Below are positions 1 to 9,393 of a stretch of DNA of 64,000 nucleotides, in pieces. How positions within the stretch are numbered: the stretch's first letter is position 1; every line of letters begins with the position of its first letter. The notes under the pieces are model-generated. The model was not told the origin of the DNA and ran no database searches. It was given only the letters and a program-made list of their open reading frames with translations. The position numbers and the translations under genes are program-made. This DNA comes from a virus, in the IMG/VR virus record IMGVR_UViG_3300032220_000699, positions 124,001 through 188,000 of that record. One strand, 5' to 3'.

Positions 1-1443
1 AAGATCATTCATTGTATCGAATATTCTACTAAATTCTGTTTTAAAGTTATCAAACGCATTCATCCATTCTTTAATAAATAAAAATAGAACAGGTTTATTA
101 TTAAGTAAACGATCTAAGGCGCGTTTATCAAGCATTGTTATATCGACAATAATGCTTAATGTAACTCTAACTGGTTTAAACAAACTTAATTCATTAACAG
201 ATTTAATAGTTAAGTTTTGATCTATTTCACCGTAAGCATCAAATAAAGCACCATCCTGATGTAGTCCAACATAAATGAACGACATATAAGGATGTTTAAT
301 AAATTCATGTTCACCATCACTAATATAATTTAATAGAATATCAGGAATATAAAATGGGTCAATTTCTTTTAGATTTAGTAATGTCTTCTTATCTGTTTCA
401 TCGACTTCAGTTAAGAATGATGCAAGAATAACATAACCTTTATGAGCTTGACGAAGATTAAAATCGTCGAACGCAGGAACATTAATAGGGTAGTTAATAT
501 CGACTCTATTTTCTAATTGACGATGAGCTTCAAAATGACTTAAAGCATGAAGGCTCTGTGTATAACTTAAGTTACGCTTTCTTTCTTCAATAGAATTAAC
601 CTTAGCATCTTCAATGAACTGTACATACTTAGCAGGTAAAAGCTTATTACAGATCATGACAGGATAACGGATACCTATAGCTCTAGGAACATCGAAAGAT
701 AATTTATAACTGAAACTTACTTTATAGTTGGAGTTTTCATTATCAGCATCAACCTTCTCAGGCATGCTACTAAAATCAAAAAGACCAAGTATACGAACTT
801 GTTTTTCAAAAATTGCGATCTTTGCATTTTCCTTGTTAGCCATGTCTGTAATCAGATGCATGCGCTTCGTAGAATGCTCTCTGAAATATTCCTCAAGAGA
901 CTGAGGAACAAGTCTGTTCTTTAGTGTATGTACATCTGCAATAAATTCTTCAACGATATCAGGAAGAAGAATATCGTACTGGATATCATGGATACCAATG
1001 TTTCTGGTTTGGGATAAACGAATACGGATATCATCTCTTATTCTGTTAGCTTCTGTTTTAGAAGGAGTGAAGTAACTGAACTCAATCGTTATATCAGATT
1101 TAACATAAATAGGGAAAACAAAGACATCAATTTGTCTATCTTCAAAAATAGGGAAAGCGTTAACTTGATGAACAGCTGTTGTGGTCAGTTCATCTTCATT
1201 ATACTCTTCTATAATGTTTGCACTGATACGTCTTAATGACGCAGTTGAAGGAAGATTCTTCTTCTCAACTCCTGTTTCATTTGTTTTGTTATCAGTGAGT
1301 GTATAGTCAATATCCTTATGCACAGCAATAACAGCTGTATGTGGGATTTTTGTTGCTTCGACGATATCACCGATAATCTTAAAATAAGCTTCATTCAAGA
1401 TAGTACGGTTTGTATCCTCTAGGGTTAAGGAAACTGTAGGCAT
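1..1443 (-). CDS. Virion-type protein, C-terminus cut by window edge
   Basis: Open reading frame from an ATG at 1443 (MPTVSLTLEDTNRTILNEAY) to the left edge without a stop, so at least 480 residues and 3'-truncated by the window. The start has a good Shine-Dalgarno (AAGGAA) and the recurrent ATTTTTTGA motif 20 bases upstream. The protein is rich in beta-type segments and has no signal peptide, membrane segment or enzyme motif I can recognise. It sits downstream of the internal head protein cluster and is separated from it by a terminator, so a structural or baseplate-associated role is inferred only from position and promoter class. Function unknown. Confidence 0.8.
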   Translation of the reverse strand, partial: MPTVSLTLEDTNRTILNEAYFKIIGDIVEATKIPHTAVIAVHKDIDYTLTDNKTNETGVEKKNLPSTASLRRISANIIEEYNEDELTTTAVHQVNAFPIFEDRQIDVFVFPIYVKSDITIEFSYFTPSKTEANRIRDDIRIRLSQTRNIGIHDIQYDILLPDIVEEFIADVHTLKNRLVPQSLEEYFREHSTKRMHLITDMANKENAKIAIFEKQVRILGLFDFSSMPEKVDADNENSNYKVSFSYKLSFDVPRAIGIRYPVMICNKLLPAKYVQFIEDAKVNSIEERKRNLSYTQSLHALSHFEAHRQLENRVDINYPINVPAFDDFNLRQAHKGYVILASFLTEVDETDKKTLLNLKEIDPFYIPDILLNYISDGEHEFIKHPYMSFIYVGLHQDGALFDAYGEIDQNLTIKSVNELSLFKPVRVTLSIIVDITMLDKRALDRLLNNKPVLFLFIKEWMNAFDNFKTEFSRIFDTMNDL

Positions 1444-1463
1444 TTGGAATTCCTTCTTATAGG

Positions 1464-1472
1464 TCAAAAAAT
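1464..1472 (-). promoter_or_regulatory. Candidate promoter motif ATTTTTTGA
   Basis: Copy of the recurrent minus-strand motif ATTTTTTGA, 20 bases before the start codon at 1443. It overlaps the terminator tail of the preceding unit. Confidence 0.4.
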
Positions 1473-1496
1473 GTCCGGAGGTTTCCCTCCGGACAT
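1471..1496 (-). terminator. Rho-independent terminator after internal head gene 1503..3101
   Basis: Eleven-base perfect stem (ATGTCCGGAGG / CCTCCGGACAT) with a four-base loop. On the minus strand it runs directly into ATTTTTTGA, which serves as the U tract and may also be the promoter of the next gene. Confidence 0.85.
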
Positions 1497-1502
1497 CTTC
1501 TA

Positions 1503-3101
1503 TTAGAATTGCTTGGCACACTTATAGAGATACTTAATCATCTCATATCGACATTCTTGATGAATACCCATCAGTCCAACTGAAACTTCTTTCAAGAGAA
1601 CCTGGATAACATTAAGATAGTTAATAATAAATTTATGCAGATCTTCAAGTTTATCAATAACTTCTTTGCTATGTCTAGTCGGCTTATCGTTATTTCCACT
1701 ATTACCAAAATCTAATTCAGGTTCATCTAAATTAGGTCTTCTGGTAAATCCAGCGGCACCCAACATATCATTAGCCTGACTAGCTGAAATAGTGCTGGAA
1801 GATTCATCTTCATCTGTAGCCGTAACTGGGAAAGGATCGTCTTCCGTTGGCATTACATTTTCAGTAGCAATTGTAAAAGGATCACGAATAGTAGTTGTCA
1901 GTCTGTCAATTTCTTTGTCAAACTTTTCAACAGTTTTCTGAACTTGTTCAATTTTTACTGTTTTACTAAAGTCTTTATAGAAATCATAAAGACGCAAGAG
2001 ATTTTCACGAGAACTAATTGTTTCAAGATTATTCTCTGTGATATTATTTCTTTCTGAGTTAGATGTAATAAGCACCTTAGATGAATTGGATGTTTCACTA
2101 ACAGCAAAATCACACTTAACGTGATAAATATTAAAATCTCTGGGAAGCATTTGATTCGGATTTTTATCCGGGATCGCGCTGAAGAAAGAAGAACCCTTGA
2201 TTTCTGAAGAATCAAAAGCATTCATAATGTCATTCTGAACATCATCAGGCAGATTGTTAAAATGAACAGAATTTGTAAATAAAGTTTGGAAAGTGTCAGC
2301 AAGTCTATGTCTGATATTATCAACATCAGACGCTGTTAAAACAACACTCTTGTCTTTAAGCTTAGAAATAAGACTGTTCATCTCGGCAGTAAAACCAGGA
2401 TGAAAGTTTTTATCAATTTCACCAGTAAAGACTTTAATAAATGTTGAAAGATTAGAAAGCTTCTGTTTACCTTTAGTAATCAGATAATCAGATCTCATCG
2501 TTTCAATATCAGGTGTGCCTAACAAGCTCGGGAGCTTAGAGTCAACCTTAATTTGTGTAACTGAATTTTTATCGCTACGCTTAACTTTATGCATTAAGTC
2601 TTCGATATACATTTCATACTCTTCCATCTGAAGATTAGCATTAACTAATCTCTTAAAGAAAAGCATAACACGTTTAAAGAAGTCCTTAAAGAAGGATTTA
2701 ATCTTTTCCCAAATAGACCGCATGAATTCCATAAAACCTTCCATGGCGATCTTATGTGAAGTTTCAACACCATAAGGATTCTTGAAATCTTCCATAGAAG
2801 GAATTTTAGCTCTTACACCAAGATTGTTAGCAACACTCTTCATGTATAATGAATAATTCTCCATAGACGTGAAGTATTCAACGCTAGAGAGCTTTTTAGA
2901 TTCAATTGATGCCTTGACATCCCTAAGGATATAAAGCTCGTTAGAAGCTCTTGCAACACCTTCCACAGCTACCTGAATAGCATCTTCATGAAATTCAACG
3001 ATATCAGGAATATCACTGTTTTCAATCTTTGCTTCAATAAGCTTTTCGGGAGCTGAAGGCTGCTCTATATCTAGTTCTTCACTTGCGAATAACTTTGCCA
3101 T
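1503..3101 (-). CDS. Internal head protein paralogue 1 (cleaved precursor)
   Basis: 532 residues. Begins MAKLFASEELD, nearly the same start as the genes at 9831..11057 and 11133..12536. At about residues 118-121 it has IAMEG, an A-x-E|G site matching the S/A/G-x-E cleavage rule of the phiKZ prohead protease. A second candidate is VAVEG near residue 46. The first site is followed at once by a basic amphipathic stretch (SIWEKIKSFFKDFFKRV). The rest is charged and helical with an acidic linker near residues 410-450. Inferred role: a packaged inner head protein whose N-terminal propeptide directs it into the prohead and is then removed. It lies 9 bases downstream of the 3111..4568 gene, so the two are probably co-transcribed. 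Confidence 0.75.
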   Translation of the reverse strand: MAKLFASEELDIEQPSAPEKLIEAKIENSDIPDIVEFHEDAIQVAVEGVARASNELYILRDVKASIESKKLSSVEYFTSMENYSLYMKSVANNLGVRAKIPSMEDFKNPYGVETSHKIAMEGFMEFMRSIWEKIKSFFKDFFKRVMLFFKRLVNANLQMEEYEMYIEDLMHKVKRSDKNSVTQIKVDSKLPSLLGTPDIETMRSDYLITKGKQKLSNLSTFIKVFTGEIDKNFHPGFTAEMNSLISKLKDKSVVLTASDVDNIRHRLADTFQTLFTNSVHFNNLPDDVQNDIMNAFDSSEIKGSSFFSAIPDKNPNQMLPRDFNIYHVKCDFAVSETSNSSKVLITSNSERNNITENNLETISSRENLLRLYDFYKDFSKTVKIEQVQKTVEKFDKEIDRLTTTIRDPFTIATENVMPTEDDPFPVTATDEDESSSTISASQANDMLGAAGFTRRPNLDEPELDFGNSGNNDKPTRHSKEVIDKLEDLHKFIINYLNVIQVLLKEVSVGLMGIHQECRYEMIKYLYKCAKQF

Positions 3102-3110
3102 ATTAACCTC

Positions 3111-4568
3111 TTAACCAAAATGTTTCAGAGACAAGACACTGTAGTCAACAACACCGTCAGCTGAATCAAGTGCCATTTCTAAAACGTTCTTGCAGATTTT
3201 GTTGTAATTGTTGAAGAAAGTCTTAGCCATGTTAAGGCGTTTCTTGACTTTATTATTCAACACTTTCTTATATTTACCTAAATTCTCTTCAGGAACTTTA
3301 TTAATATCATTGATAATTTTATCAACCTTATTCAGGTTATCCATAATCTTATCATTAATCTTACCATAAACAGTAGAAAGCTTTTCAGCTTCAGTAATAT
3401 TTTCTAAGACTGACTTGAGAAGTTTGAGCAATGTTGCTTTATCTTCAAGGATAATACCATTAGGTGTTTCTTTTTCTTCGTCAGTCTCAATTTCGATACC
3501 TGATTCAGGATTGACCTTAACTTCCTTAATGATCTTTCCTTTGACTAAGGTTTTGCCTTTGACTTTATTAAGAACATCAGCTAAAGATTTAATGAAACTT
3601 TCAAATTCACGACGGGCTTCTTCACCCTTCTTATCTTCTGTTTCATCGTCAGATTCACCAGCAGTTATTTTACTGATAGTTTCTTTACTGTCAGCAATTT
3701 TATTTGCACTGTCTTTAGCTTCTTTTTCTAAAGAACTATTTTCCTTATTAAGGGCACTATTTTCTTTCATGGTTTGTCTAATTGACTTACCATTAAAATC
3801 AGTATAAGAACCCTTCTTATCATTATTTTCAGACATCTTAGCATTGTTAGAATCAATGCTTTCACGAAGCTTAGAAATATTAGCTACAAAATCTTTATCA
3901 AGAACATCTTTATTAGCAAATGCTTCTGCCTTCTTATTAACTTCACCAAAAGAAGCTAACAAAGTTTCAACAGAAAGAACTGCTTCAGAAATAACATTGA
4001 TATCAATTTCACCGCTAACAGGAAACTTACTAGCTAAACCACCAGGAACTTTGTCAAGGCGAGATTTAGCGATATCTTTGTTTGTTTCACCAATAACCTC
4101 GATAAGGTTAGCAATCTTATTCTTAACACGACCAAGGCGTGTAAAATACTTCTTGAAGAATTCTTTAATAGTGTTATAGATCTTAGAGAAAATTTCCTTG
4201 ATCTTATTCCACATATCTCCGATAAAACCTTCAAGCGCGATGTGGTGGTTCAATGCAGTTGTCGGAAGAGTATTTATAGTTTCCTGAGAAATAACAGGAA
4301 CATATTTCATATTTAGATTTGATGTGACAGACTTAATATATTCATTGTAAAGGATATAATTACCTTTATCAATGAAGTTATAGTTTTCGTTAGCGATCTG
4401 TTCGTCAATCACATTAAGACTATTAAAAGCCTTGACATGGTTATTGAATTCAGCAACCTGCTGATCAATAGACGCAGATTCAATATCAGTTGTTTCGTCT
4501 TCTGTGGCATACTGAACCACATCACCCATTTTGGGTTTAGGTTCTTTAACCTGGTCAAAAAGTTTCAT
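3111..4568 (-). CDS. Internal head protein paralogue 2 (cleaved precursor)
   Basis: 485 residues, start MKLFDQVKEPK, a shortened version of the family's MAKLF leader. The hallmark IALEGFIGDMWNKIKEIF lies near residue 112: an A-x-E|G cleavage site followed by a basic amphipathic helix carrying the W-x-K-I-K signature of its neighbours. The middle (about residues 240-310) is strongly charged and coiled-coil-like, rich in K, E, S and N. No enzyme motif seen. ATTTTTTGA lies 22 bases before the start, so the pair 3111..4568 and 1503..3101 probably forms one transcript ending at the 1471 hairpin. The structural role is inferred from family features; homology to phiKZ inner body proteins needs a profile search. 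Confidence 0.75.
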   Translation of the reverse strand: MKLFDQVKEPKPKMGDVVQYATEDETTDIESASIDQQVAEFNNHVKAFNSLNVIDEQIANENYNFIDKGNYILYNEYIKSVTSNLNMKYVPVISQETINTLPTTALNHHIALEGFIGDMWNKIKEIFSKIYNTIKEFFKKYFTRLGRVKNKIANLIEVIGETNKDIAKSRLDKVPGGLASKFPVSGEIDINVISEAVLSVETLLASFGEVNKKAEAFANKDVLDKDFVANISKLRESIDSNNAKMSENNDKKGSYTDFNGKSIRQTMKENSALNKENSSLEKEAKDSANKIADSKETISKITAGESDDETEDKKGEEARREFESFIKSLADVLNKVKGKTLVKGKIIKEVKVNPESGIEIETDEEKETPNGIILEDKATLLKLLKSVLENITEAEKLSTVYGKINDKIMDNLNKVDKIINDINKVPEENLGKYKKVLNNKVKKRLNMAKTFFNNYNKICKNVLEMALDSADGVVDYSVLSLKHFG

Positions 4569-4590
4569 TTGGAAATCCTTACTGGAAAAG

Positions 4591-4599
4591 TCAAAAAAT
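4591..4599 (-). promoter_or_regulatory. Candidate promoter motif ATTTTTTGA
   Basis: Minus-strand ATTTTTTGA, 22 bases before the start codon at 4568 and after the terminator of the upstream gene. Confidence 0.4.
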
Positions 4600-4620
4600 T
4601 GAATAAAAAAATAAAAAAGA

Positions 4621-4644
4621 ACAGTAGGGAGAAATCCCTACTGT
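4621..4644 (-). terminator. Terminator after gene 4653..5882
   Basis: Ten-base stem ACAGTAGGGA / TCCCTACTGT with a four-base loop, followed on the minus strand by CTTTTTTATTTTTTT. Confidence 0.9.
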
Positions 4645-4652
4645 TTCTCTTA

Positions 4653-5882
4653 TTAAGCGAATCTTACAGAACGATTGATATATTCAACACCGGCATCCAT
4701 AGCACGGTATGTTATGTTTGTAAATTTAGTCGAAAACAATTTAACAAAAGCAATAATGGCACAAATCAATGCATAGTAAAATGCGTAGATAGAAATGATC
4801 CAACCTAAAGCTAATCCAAAACCAAAACCAATAGCAGCTGAAACCATGCCAGCAACCCAAGCGCCAATGTGAACCAATGTGCCCTTAATTGTAGACATGA
4901 GATAATCAGCTGTATGGAATAAGGTATCTGTCCTATTTTCCATCAAGGTGACTAAGTTATTTAACTCTTTCAAAATCTTTGTTGCATCAGACTTATTGGC
5001 TGTTTTCATCAGCCCAGGTTCAGATGCATTTTTACCATCAACAATTTTAACATTAATACTTCCCTTACTAAAACTATAAGTCTTCATATGTGCTTCATCT
5101 AGTTCGACTTCAATAGACTTACCTTCAGCTAAATCAATATTCAAACCAGTTTTAGAAACATTCATAAGTTTCATAAGGTTATTAATAGCTGAATCAATTT
5201 CAGATTTAACCTTTGTTTGTTTATCTTCTGCCTTAGCTTTGGCAATAACATAAGTCATTGCCTTAATGTCAGATTCAGAAATTTTGACAATACTATCTCT
5301 TGCAGAGAAAAGAGCATCAGCCACTTTTGAATGATTCTGAAGAATATGCAAAACATCTTCGGGTTTCAATGTGTTCTTATTATAAGGCACACGGAAAGAA
5401 TTGCTGATAGAATTTGTTATCTGGGCTTCATTACTACTTGACCCCATTGAACGAACAACTTCATCCAATTGAGAAATTCTTTTCTTAACAAAACGGAATC
5501 CACGAATATTTTTATTCCATGTATTTTCCAAGAATCCAAATGTACCATTAACCAGAGTTTGAATTTTAAGAGTCATCTTACCAACAATATCGCTAATACC
5601 TTCCATAGCAACTTCTTTATTGTTAGACTTAAATGCTTCTAATACATACTCAGTGTCTTTCTTAGGAACACCAAGACCACGATATACAGAACTAACAAGA
5701 AGCTGCATTGATTCTGCGCTGATGTCACTGCTTGTTTGAATTTGTTGTTGAATTTGGAAAAGTGTTTCCAATTGCTCTAATGCTGTTTCAAATGTGTCCA
5801 GATTGTTTTCAACTTTAAAGTCTGTAAACTCATTGTCCAGAATTAGTTCTTCAAACGAAATTTCGTTATGTTCAATTGACAT
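4653..5882 (-). CDS. Internal head protein paralogue 3 with C-terminal membrane segments
   Basis: 409 residues when started at the ATG at 5882 (MSIEHNEISFEEL). That start has the better ribosome site, GAGGAA, whereas the upstream ATG at 5906 has none. Near residue 108 it has VAMEGISDIVGKM, an A-x-E|G cleavage site like its neighbours. Unlike them, its C-terminal 80 residues hold a long hydrophobic, glycine-rich stretch (IGAWVAGMVSAAIGFGFGLA, then WIISIYAFYYALICAIIAFV), enough for two membrane passes. A packaged protein with membrane segments suggests ejection into the host envelope with the DNA; that is inference. Flanked by hairpin terminators on both sides, so probably a single-gene unit. 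Confidence 0.72.
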   Translation of the reverse strand: MSIEHNEISFEELILDNEFTDFKVENNLDTFETALEQLETLFQIQQQIQTSSDISAESMQLLVSSVYRGLGVPKKDTEYVLEAFKSNNKEVAMEGISDIVGKMTLKIQTLVNGTFGFLENTWNKNIRGFRFVKKRISQLDEVVRSMGSSSNEAQITNSISNSFRVPYNKNTLKPEDVLHILQNHSKVADALFSARDSIVKISESDIKAMTYVIAKAKAEDKQTKVKSEIDSAINNLMKLMNVSKTGLNIDLAEGKSIEVELDEAHMKTYSFSKGSINVKIVDGKNASEPGLMKTANKSDATKILKELNNLVTLMENRTDTLFHTADYLMSTIKGTLVHIGAWVAGMVSAAIGFGFGLALGWIISIYAFYYALICAIIAFVKLFSTKFTNITYRAMDAGVEYINRSVRFA

Positions 5883-5902
5883 TTTAAATTCCTCAAAAAT
5901 AA

Positions 5903-5911
5903 TCAAAAAAT
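5903..5911 (-). promoter_or_regulatory. Candidate promoter motif ATTTTTTGA
   Basis: Minus-strand ATTTTTTGA followed by TTA, 20 bases before the start codon at 5882. It supports choosing that start over 5906. Confidence 0.4.
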
Positions 5912-5915
5912 TAAA

Positions 5916-5937
5916 CAGTAGGGATTTCTCCCTACTG
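5916..5937 (-). terminator. Terminator after gene 5945..7129
   Basis: Nine-base stem CAGTAGGGA / TCCCTACTG with a four-base loop; minus-strand tail TTTAATTTTTTGA. Confidence 0.85.
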
Positions 5938-5944
5938 CTGTATA

Positions 5945-7129
5945 TTAGCTATGAGTTAAACAAAAATGAGAATAAGATGCAATTGATCTTGCAAGCTTAA
6001 CATTCGAAACAATCATTGTTCCAAGTAGTTTAGGAATACTGCTATTTATTCGATATATTAGTCTAAGTGTGGTTTTATAATTAACCATTAATTTAGTCTT
6101 ATTCTGACTTATATCATCAAAGTCAATAACAAGTCCGTTATTTTGCATATGGCTGTCATAAGTCTTGGTTACATTATTAAATTCTGTTTGTAACTGATGT
6201 TGTGTTTCTTTATAATGCATTGTTTGTTTAATGATGTCAAGAGCTTTCATAATCACGGTCTTAAGATGAGAAGCTGTGACAAGATAGATTCTACGATTAT
6301 CATCGTAATCAATTTTATTTGTTTCTGCATTAAACTGAATATCAGTACCATCATCCATGACATAATCAATGTCGATATATTCACCAGAGATCATTGGTGA
6401 ACGTTCTGTACCAAGTTTAAATGTGTGAGTAGTGAACTCTTTACAGATATGCCCTAAAACATCCTGAACACCTGATTCAAAATCACTCTGATTAATATCT
6501 TTAACATGCTTGTTAAAGTACTTTGTATTTTTAATAAGACTATCGATTGTATTAAAGTTATTATAATGCGCAGAGATAAAGTTAATCAATGTTCGATCAT
6601 TAATATCTTCGCCATTATTAAAGTTTAAAAGAATATGTTCATCCATTTTATCTGAAACAACTTGGGATGAATTTTTGTATTTTGAGTTGACTTCTTCTAA
6701 AGCATGTTCTAAAGCAGCTTTAATTTTATTCAGAGAGGCAAAGTTATCATTCCAAAATTCGCCTATCTTATTCCAAAGTTCTTCTATGGATTTTTTAATC
6801 TTCGACCACAGATCATTAACAAATAGTCTCATATCTTCCAATACTACTTGTTTAGAGTAAGATTCTGCAGAGATAGAGAAATACTTAGTTGAGTCGGCAC
6901 CGAGGTTCTGACAGATAGATTCAATCGCTAACTGAATAGATTGTAGTGTGATATGTGAAATAGGTTCAGCGTTAGGGATATCTGAAACCACACTTTGGAT
7001 ATTATCTGCAAATACACTAGTAGCTAATGCGTCGGCTGTAGCATCGTGTCGTTCAATAACTTCGTTTTGAATATGATTTACTTCTAACTCTTCTTCAGCT
7101 AAAATAGCTAAAACATGTGTGTTGGACAT
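5945..7129 (-). CDS. Internal head protein paralogue 4 (cleaved precursor)
   Basis: 394 residues from the ATG at 7129 (MSNTHVLAILAEEELEV); the longer reading frame to 7153 lacks a ribosome site. The leader keeps the L-A-x-E-E pattern of the MAKLFALEE relatives. Candidate processing sites are LAIES and ISAES (S/A-x-E|S), followed by LFVNDLWSKIKKSIEELWNK, the basic amphipathic W-x-K-I-K helix shared with the genes at 1503, 3111 and 9831. Closest in layout to the 9831..11057 protein: both have a second W-N-K motif before an LNKIKAALE or LGRMLKALE segment. No catalytic motif seen. Inferred packaged inner head protein. Confidence 0.72.
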   Translation of the reverse strand: MSNTHVLAILAEEELEVNHIQNEVIERHDATADALATSVFADNIQSVVSDIPNAEPISHITLQSIQLAIESICQNLGADSTKYFSISAESYSKQVVLEDMRLFVNDLWSKIKKSIEELWNKIGEFWNDNFASLNKIKAALEHALEEVNSKYKNSSQVVSDKMDEHILLNFNNGEDINDRTLINFISAHYNNFNTIDSLIKNTKYFNKHVKDINQSDFESGVQDVLGHICKEFTTHTFKLGTERSPMISGEYIDIDYVMDDGTDIQFNAETNKIDYDDNRRIYLVTASHLKTVIMKALDIIKQTMHYKETQHQLQTEFNNVTKTYDSHMQNNGLVIDFDDISQNKTKLMVNYKTTLRLIYRINSSIPKLLGTMIVSNVKLARSIASYSHFCLTHS

Positions 7130-7162
7130 AACGTTATCTCGATAACTAATCACAAAATTAAA

Positions 7163-7188
7163 ACAGTAGGAGGTTTCCCTCCTACTGT
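7163..7188 (-). terminator. Terminator after thymidylate synthase
   Basis: Eleven-base stem ACAGTAGGAGG / CCTCCTACTGT, minus-strand tail TTTTAATTTTG. Confidence 0.85.
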
Positions 7189-7195
7189 CTATTTA

Positions 7196-8224
7196 TTACA
7201 CAGAAATTGGATAATCGATTTTCTGATGTGATTGATAACCAACCAGAGTAAAGTCATCAATAGTAAAACTAAAGATGTCAGTCTTATTCGGGTTGATTTT
7301 CATTACCGGCAAATCATAAGGTTCATTGACAGATTGCTCTTCAATAAACTTTGCGATGTGATTATTATAGATATGGCAGTCACCAAAAGTATGAATGAAT
7401 TCACCAGGAATCATATTCACACACTGAGCAACCATCATCGTAAACAATGCATAGGATGCAATATTAAACGGAACACCCAGAATGTAGTCAGCAGATCGTT
7501 GATACAGCTGACAGTCCAGTTTAAACTTAGGAATATTCAGACGAGTAAAGATCTCTTCGATCTCATCGTCCATAGAAGATTTGTTAGCTGGTTCGATATA
7601 ATCAGGATAACGATCTACAAGAACAATACAACGTTCTTCAAAAGTCATTTCACGAACATAGAACTGGAAAAGACAGTGACAAGGGGCCAATGCCATTTTA
7701 CCTTGCTTAACGTTTTCTTGTGGAGAAATAGATTCATCAGGAAGATCTTCCACATTCCATGCAGATACGATATGACGGCGAGAAAATGGTTTCTTTTTCA
7801 AACCAGTGATCAGATCAGAAATCTGATCATGTTTCTGCCGAACAGGAGTTCCGGTGAAATGCATCTGATCAGCGTCACGTGTAGTCGGCGTGACATCAGA
7901 CATACCAATGACTTTGCCTTCCCAACAACGCCACTGCTTACCATACACAGGACCAAGGTCACCATTCTCAGCCGCCCATTCATCCCAAATGTGGACATTC
8001 TTTTCAACAAGAATATTGTTATTGGTATCACCGTTCAGAAACCAAAGTAGTTCTTCAATGATACCACGAGTAAACATCTTCTTCGATGTAAGCAAAGGAA
8101 ATCCCTTGCTAAGATCAAAACGCATTTGCGGACCAAAGATACTAATTGTACCAGTACCTGTACGATCACCGCGACGATTACCTGTTTGTAGAATACGATC
8201 AGCAAGTTCGAGATATTGTTTCAT
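7196..8224 (-). CDS. thyA: Thymidylate synthase (ThyA type)
   Basis: 342 residues. Converts dUMP and methylene-tetrahydrofolate to dTMP and dihydrofolate for phage DNA synthesis. Family motifs in order: GDRTGTGT (residues 19-26), LLTSKK (44-49), ELLWFLNG (58-65), GPVYGKQWR (91-99), [10 protein letters not shown] (148-157), the catalytic cysteine C182 in [23 protein letters not shown] and [10 protein letters not shown]. Longer than the usual 264 residues because of three insertions: after YGKQWR (about 33 residues), before LAPCHC, and between FQFYVRE and LDCQLYQRS (about 35). All key residues remain, so it should be active. Its start overlaps the stop of the 8221..8724 gene by four bases (ATGA), which implies translational coupling. 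Confidence 0.97.
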   Translation of the reverse strand: MKQYLELADRILQTGNRRGDRTGTGTISIFGPQMRFDLSKGFPLLTSKKMFTRGIIEELLWFLNGDTNNNILVEKNVHIWDEWAAENGDLGPVYGKQWRCWEGKVIGMSDVTPTTRDADQMHFTGTPVRQKHDQISDLITGLKKKPFSRRHIVSAWNVEDLPDESISPQENVKQGKMALAPCHCLFQFYVREMTFEERCIVLVDRYPDYIEPANKSSMDDEIEEIFTRLNIPKFKLDCQLYQRSADYILGVPFNIASYALFTMMVAQCVNMIPGEFIHTFGDCHIYNNHIAKFIEEQSVNEPYDLPVMKINPNKTDIFSFTIDDFTLVGYQSHQKIDYPISV

Positions 8225-8724
8225 TCCGGCATCCTTTTCAATTGAGAATAAGTTAAAGGGTGATATTTGATTCTATAGCTACCATCGCTCCAGTAGTCTT
8301 TTCTTACTTCACAAAGCACCAAGATAGTTGTATCAGGTGTCTTTAAACTACAATGGGTATGAATATAACTTGGTTCATTACCCGAAAGAATTTCTTGTTG
8401 TATTGTAGAGTTAGGTATAACCCATTCTCTTCCTAGCACTTGAGACTCATAGCAGTAATCAGCTAAAGCTGCAACAGTAGTTAGAACCGCCGAGACATCA
8501 AAATCTTTAGGACCTGTACACACAGTAGCTGAATGAATAAGATTACCAGATCCATTATCCATTAATACAGATTTTACAAACAAATCAGCTATTGTTTTTT
8601 CACTGATTATTTCTGTAGATTGATTATCAGCAGAAGGTAATGGCGTTGAATTTTCGCCCATAGCTATCTTATCCTTTAAATCAATATTAGATTCACTGCA
8701 TATTATATCTGTTCTAATATTCAT
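8221..8724 (-). CDS. Hypothetical protein upstream of thyA
   Basis: 167 residues, start at the ATG at 8724 behind a GGGGGG ribosome site. No family recognised. The first third is polar. The rest has a mixed alpha/beta look with a [10 protein letters not shown] segment and a beta-like [20 protein letters not shown] stretch. Overlaps thyA by four bases and so is probably translated with it; a link to nucleotide metabolism is only positional. Confidence 0.7.
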   Translation of the reverse strand: MNIRTDIICSESNIDLKDKIAMGENSTPLPSADNQSTEIISEKTIADLFVKSVLMDNGSGNLIHSATVCTGPKDFDVSAVLTTVAALADYCYESQVLGREWVIPNSTIQQEILSGNEPSYIHTHCSLKTPDTTILVLCEVRKDYWSDGSYRIKYHPLTYSQLKRMPE

Positions 8725-8770
8725 AAATCCCCCCTATAACTAAAGAATGTTTAATAAAATAAAAAAAAAA

Positions 8771-8797
8771 AGAAAGCCCTAAACATCAGGGCTTCTC
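8771..8797 (-). terminator. Terminator after gene 8802..9116
   Basis: Stem AGAAAGCCCT / AGGGCTTCT with one bulge and a seven-base loop; the minus-strand tail is a run of more than ten T. Confidence 0.9.
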
Positions 8798-8801
8798 TTT
8801 G

Positions 8802-9116
8802 TTACAGCTTGTAAGCAAAGGTATGAACCTTTTGCTGAGCTTCATTGTAACGAGTAACAGTTTCATACTTGTCACCGTCAGGAAAGACCATGGTCATAAT
8901 AAGCACACCATGCATCTTAAGACGAGTGACAAGAGAGTTGAAGATCTTGACTTCACCCAGCTCATCTTCAAGCTTGATACCACAAACTTCACAAGCCCAA
9001 CCGAGTTGACCAAATCCTGTAAGAAATTCATCGACAGACACAGTTTCTACAGAACCTTGGTTCTTATCCAGTCCAGCTTTCAGATTGGTAAGAATCGAAT
9101 CATTTTGTTCAAACAT
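8802..9116 (-). CDS. Small early-type hypothetical protein
   Basis: 104 residues from the ATG at 9116 (MFEQNDSILTNL), which has TTAAGGAGAG just upstream. The frame is open to 9293, but that part overlaps the next gene and lacks a ribosome site. Carries a CEVCGIKLED segment, a single C-x-x-C pair, and a beta-rich C-terminal half. Ten bases downstream of the 9127..9381 gene, forming a two-gene unit driven by the sigma70-like promoter at 9425..9452. Function not recognised. Confidence 0.72.
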   Translation of the reverse strand: MFEQNDSILTNLKAGLDKNQGSVETVSVDEFLTGFGQLGWACEVCGIKLEDELGEVKIFNSLVTRLKMHGVLIMTMVFPDGDKYETVTRYNEAQQKVHTFAYKL

Positions 9117-9126
9117 GTTTCTCTCC

Positions 9127-9381
9127 TTAAAACTTGATACCGTATTGCGCAGCAGCAGAGATAACTTCATCTTTACCACCACCATTGTTAAGAACTTTCT
9201 CGATAGTTTCCCAACCAGATGAGAGTTCGAGAATAAAAGCTTGTTTGGAAGTAAAGCCAAGCTTTTCAAGGCGACCGCGTGGCGTAGCAGCAATCATCTC
9301 ACTGTGCTTTTGCCAATCAACCTTTTGAAGAGGGGTAGCGATAGGACGCGGAACGCCATTAACGATTTGATATGCAGACAT
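9127..9381 (-). CDS. Small early-type hypothetical protein
   Basis: 84 residues, start at the ATG at 9381 (MSAYQIVNGVPRP) with AAGGAG six bases upstream. The in-frame start at 9399 would include the ribosome site and is rejected. Helical C-terminal half (LEKLGFTSKQAFILELSSGW). Its promoter and leader are nearly identical to those of the 49513..49779 gene, including a GCTC/GAGC hairpin, which suggests shared early control. Function unknown. Confidence 0.72.
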   Translation of the reverse strand: MSAYQIVNGVPRPIATPLQKVDWQKHSEMIAATPRGRLEKLGFTSKQAFILELSSGWETIEKVLNNGGGKDEVISAAAQYGIKF

Positions 9382-9393
9382 GATTTTCTCCTT

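Noticed and set aside
7232-8050. Long plus-strand frame of 272 codons opposite thyA
   Set aside because: Fully inside a conserved enzyme gene on the other strand; no ribosome site and no sensible protein pattern.
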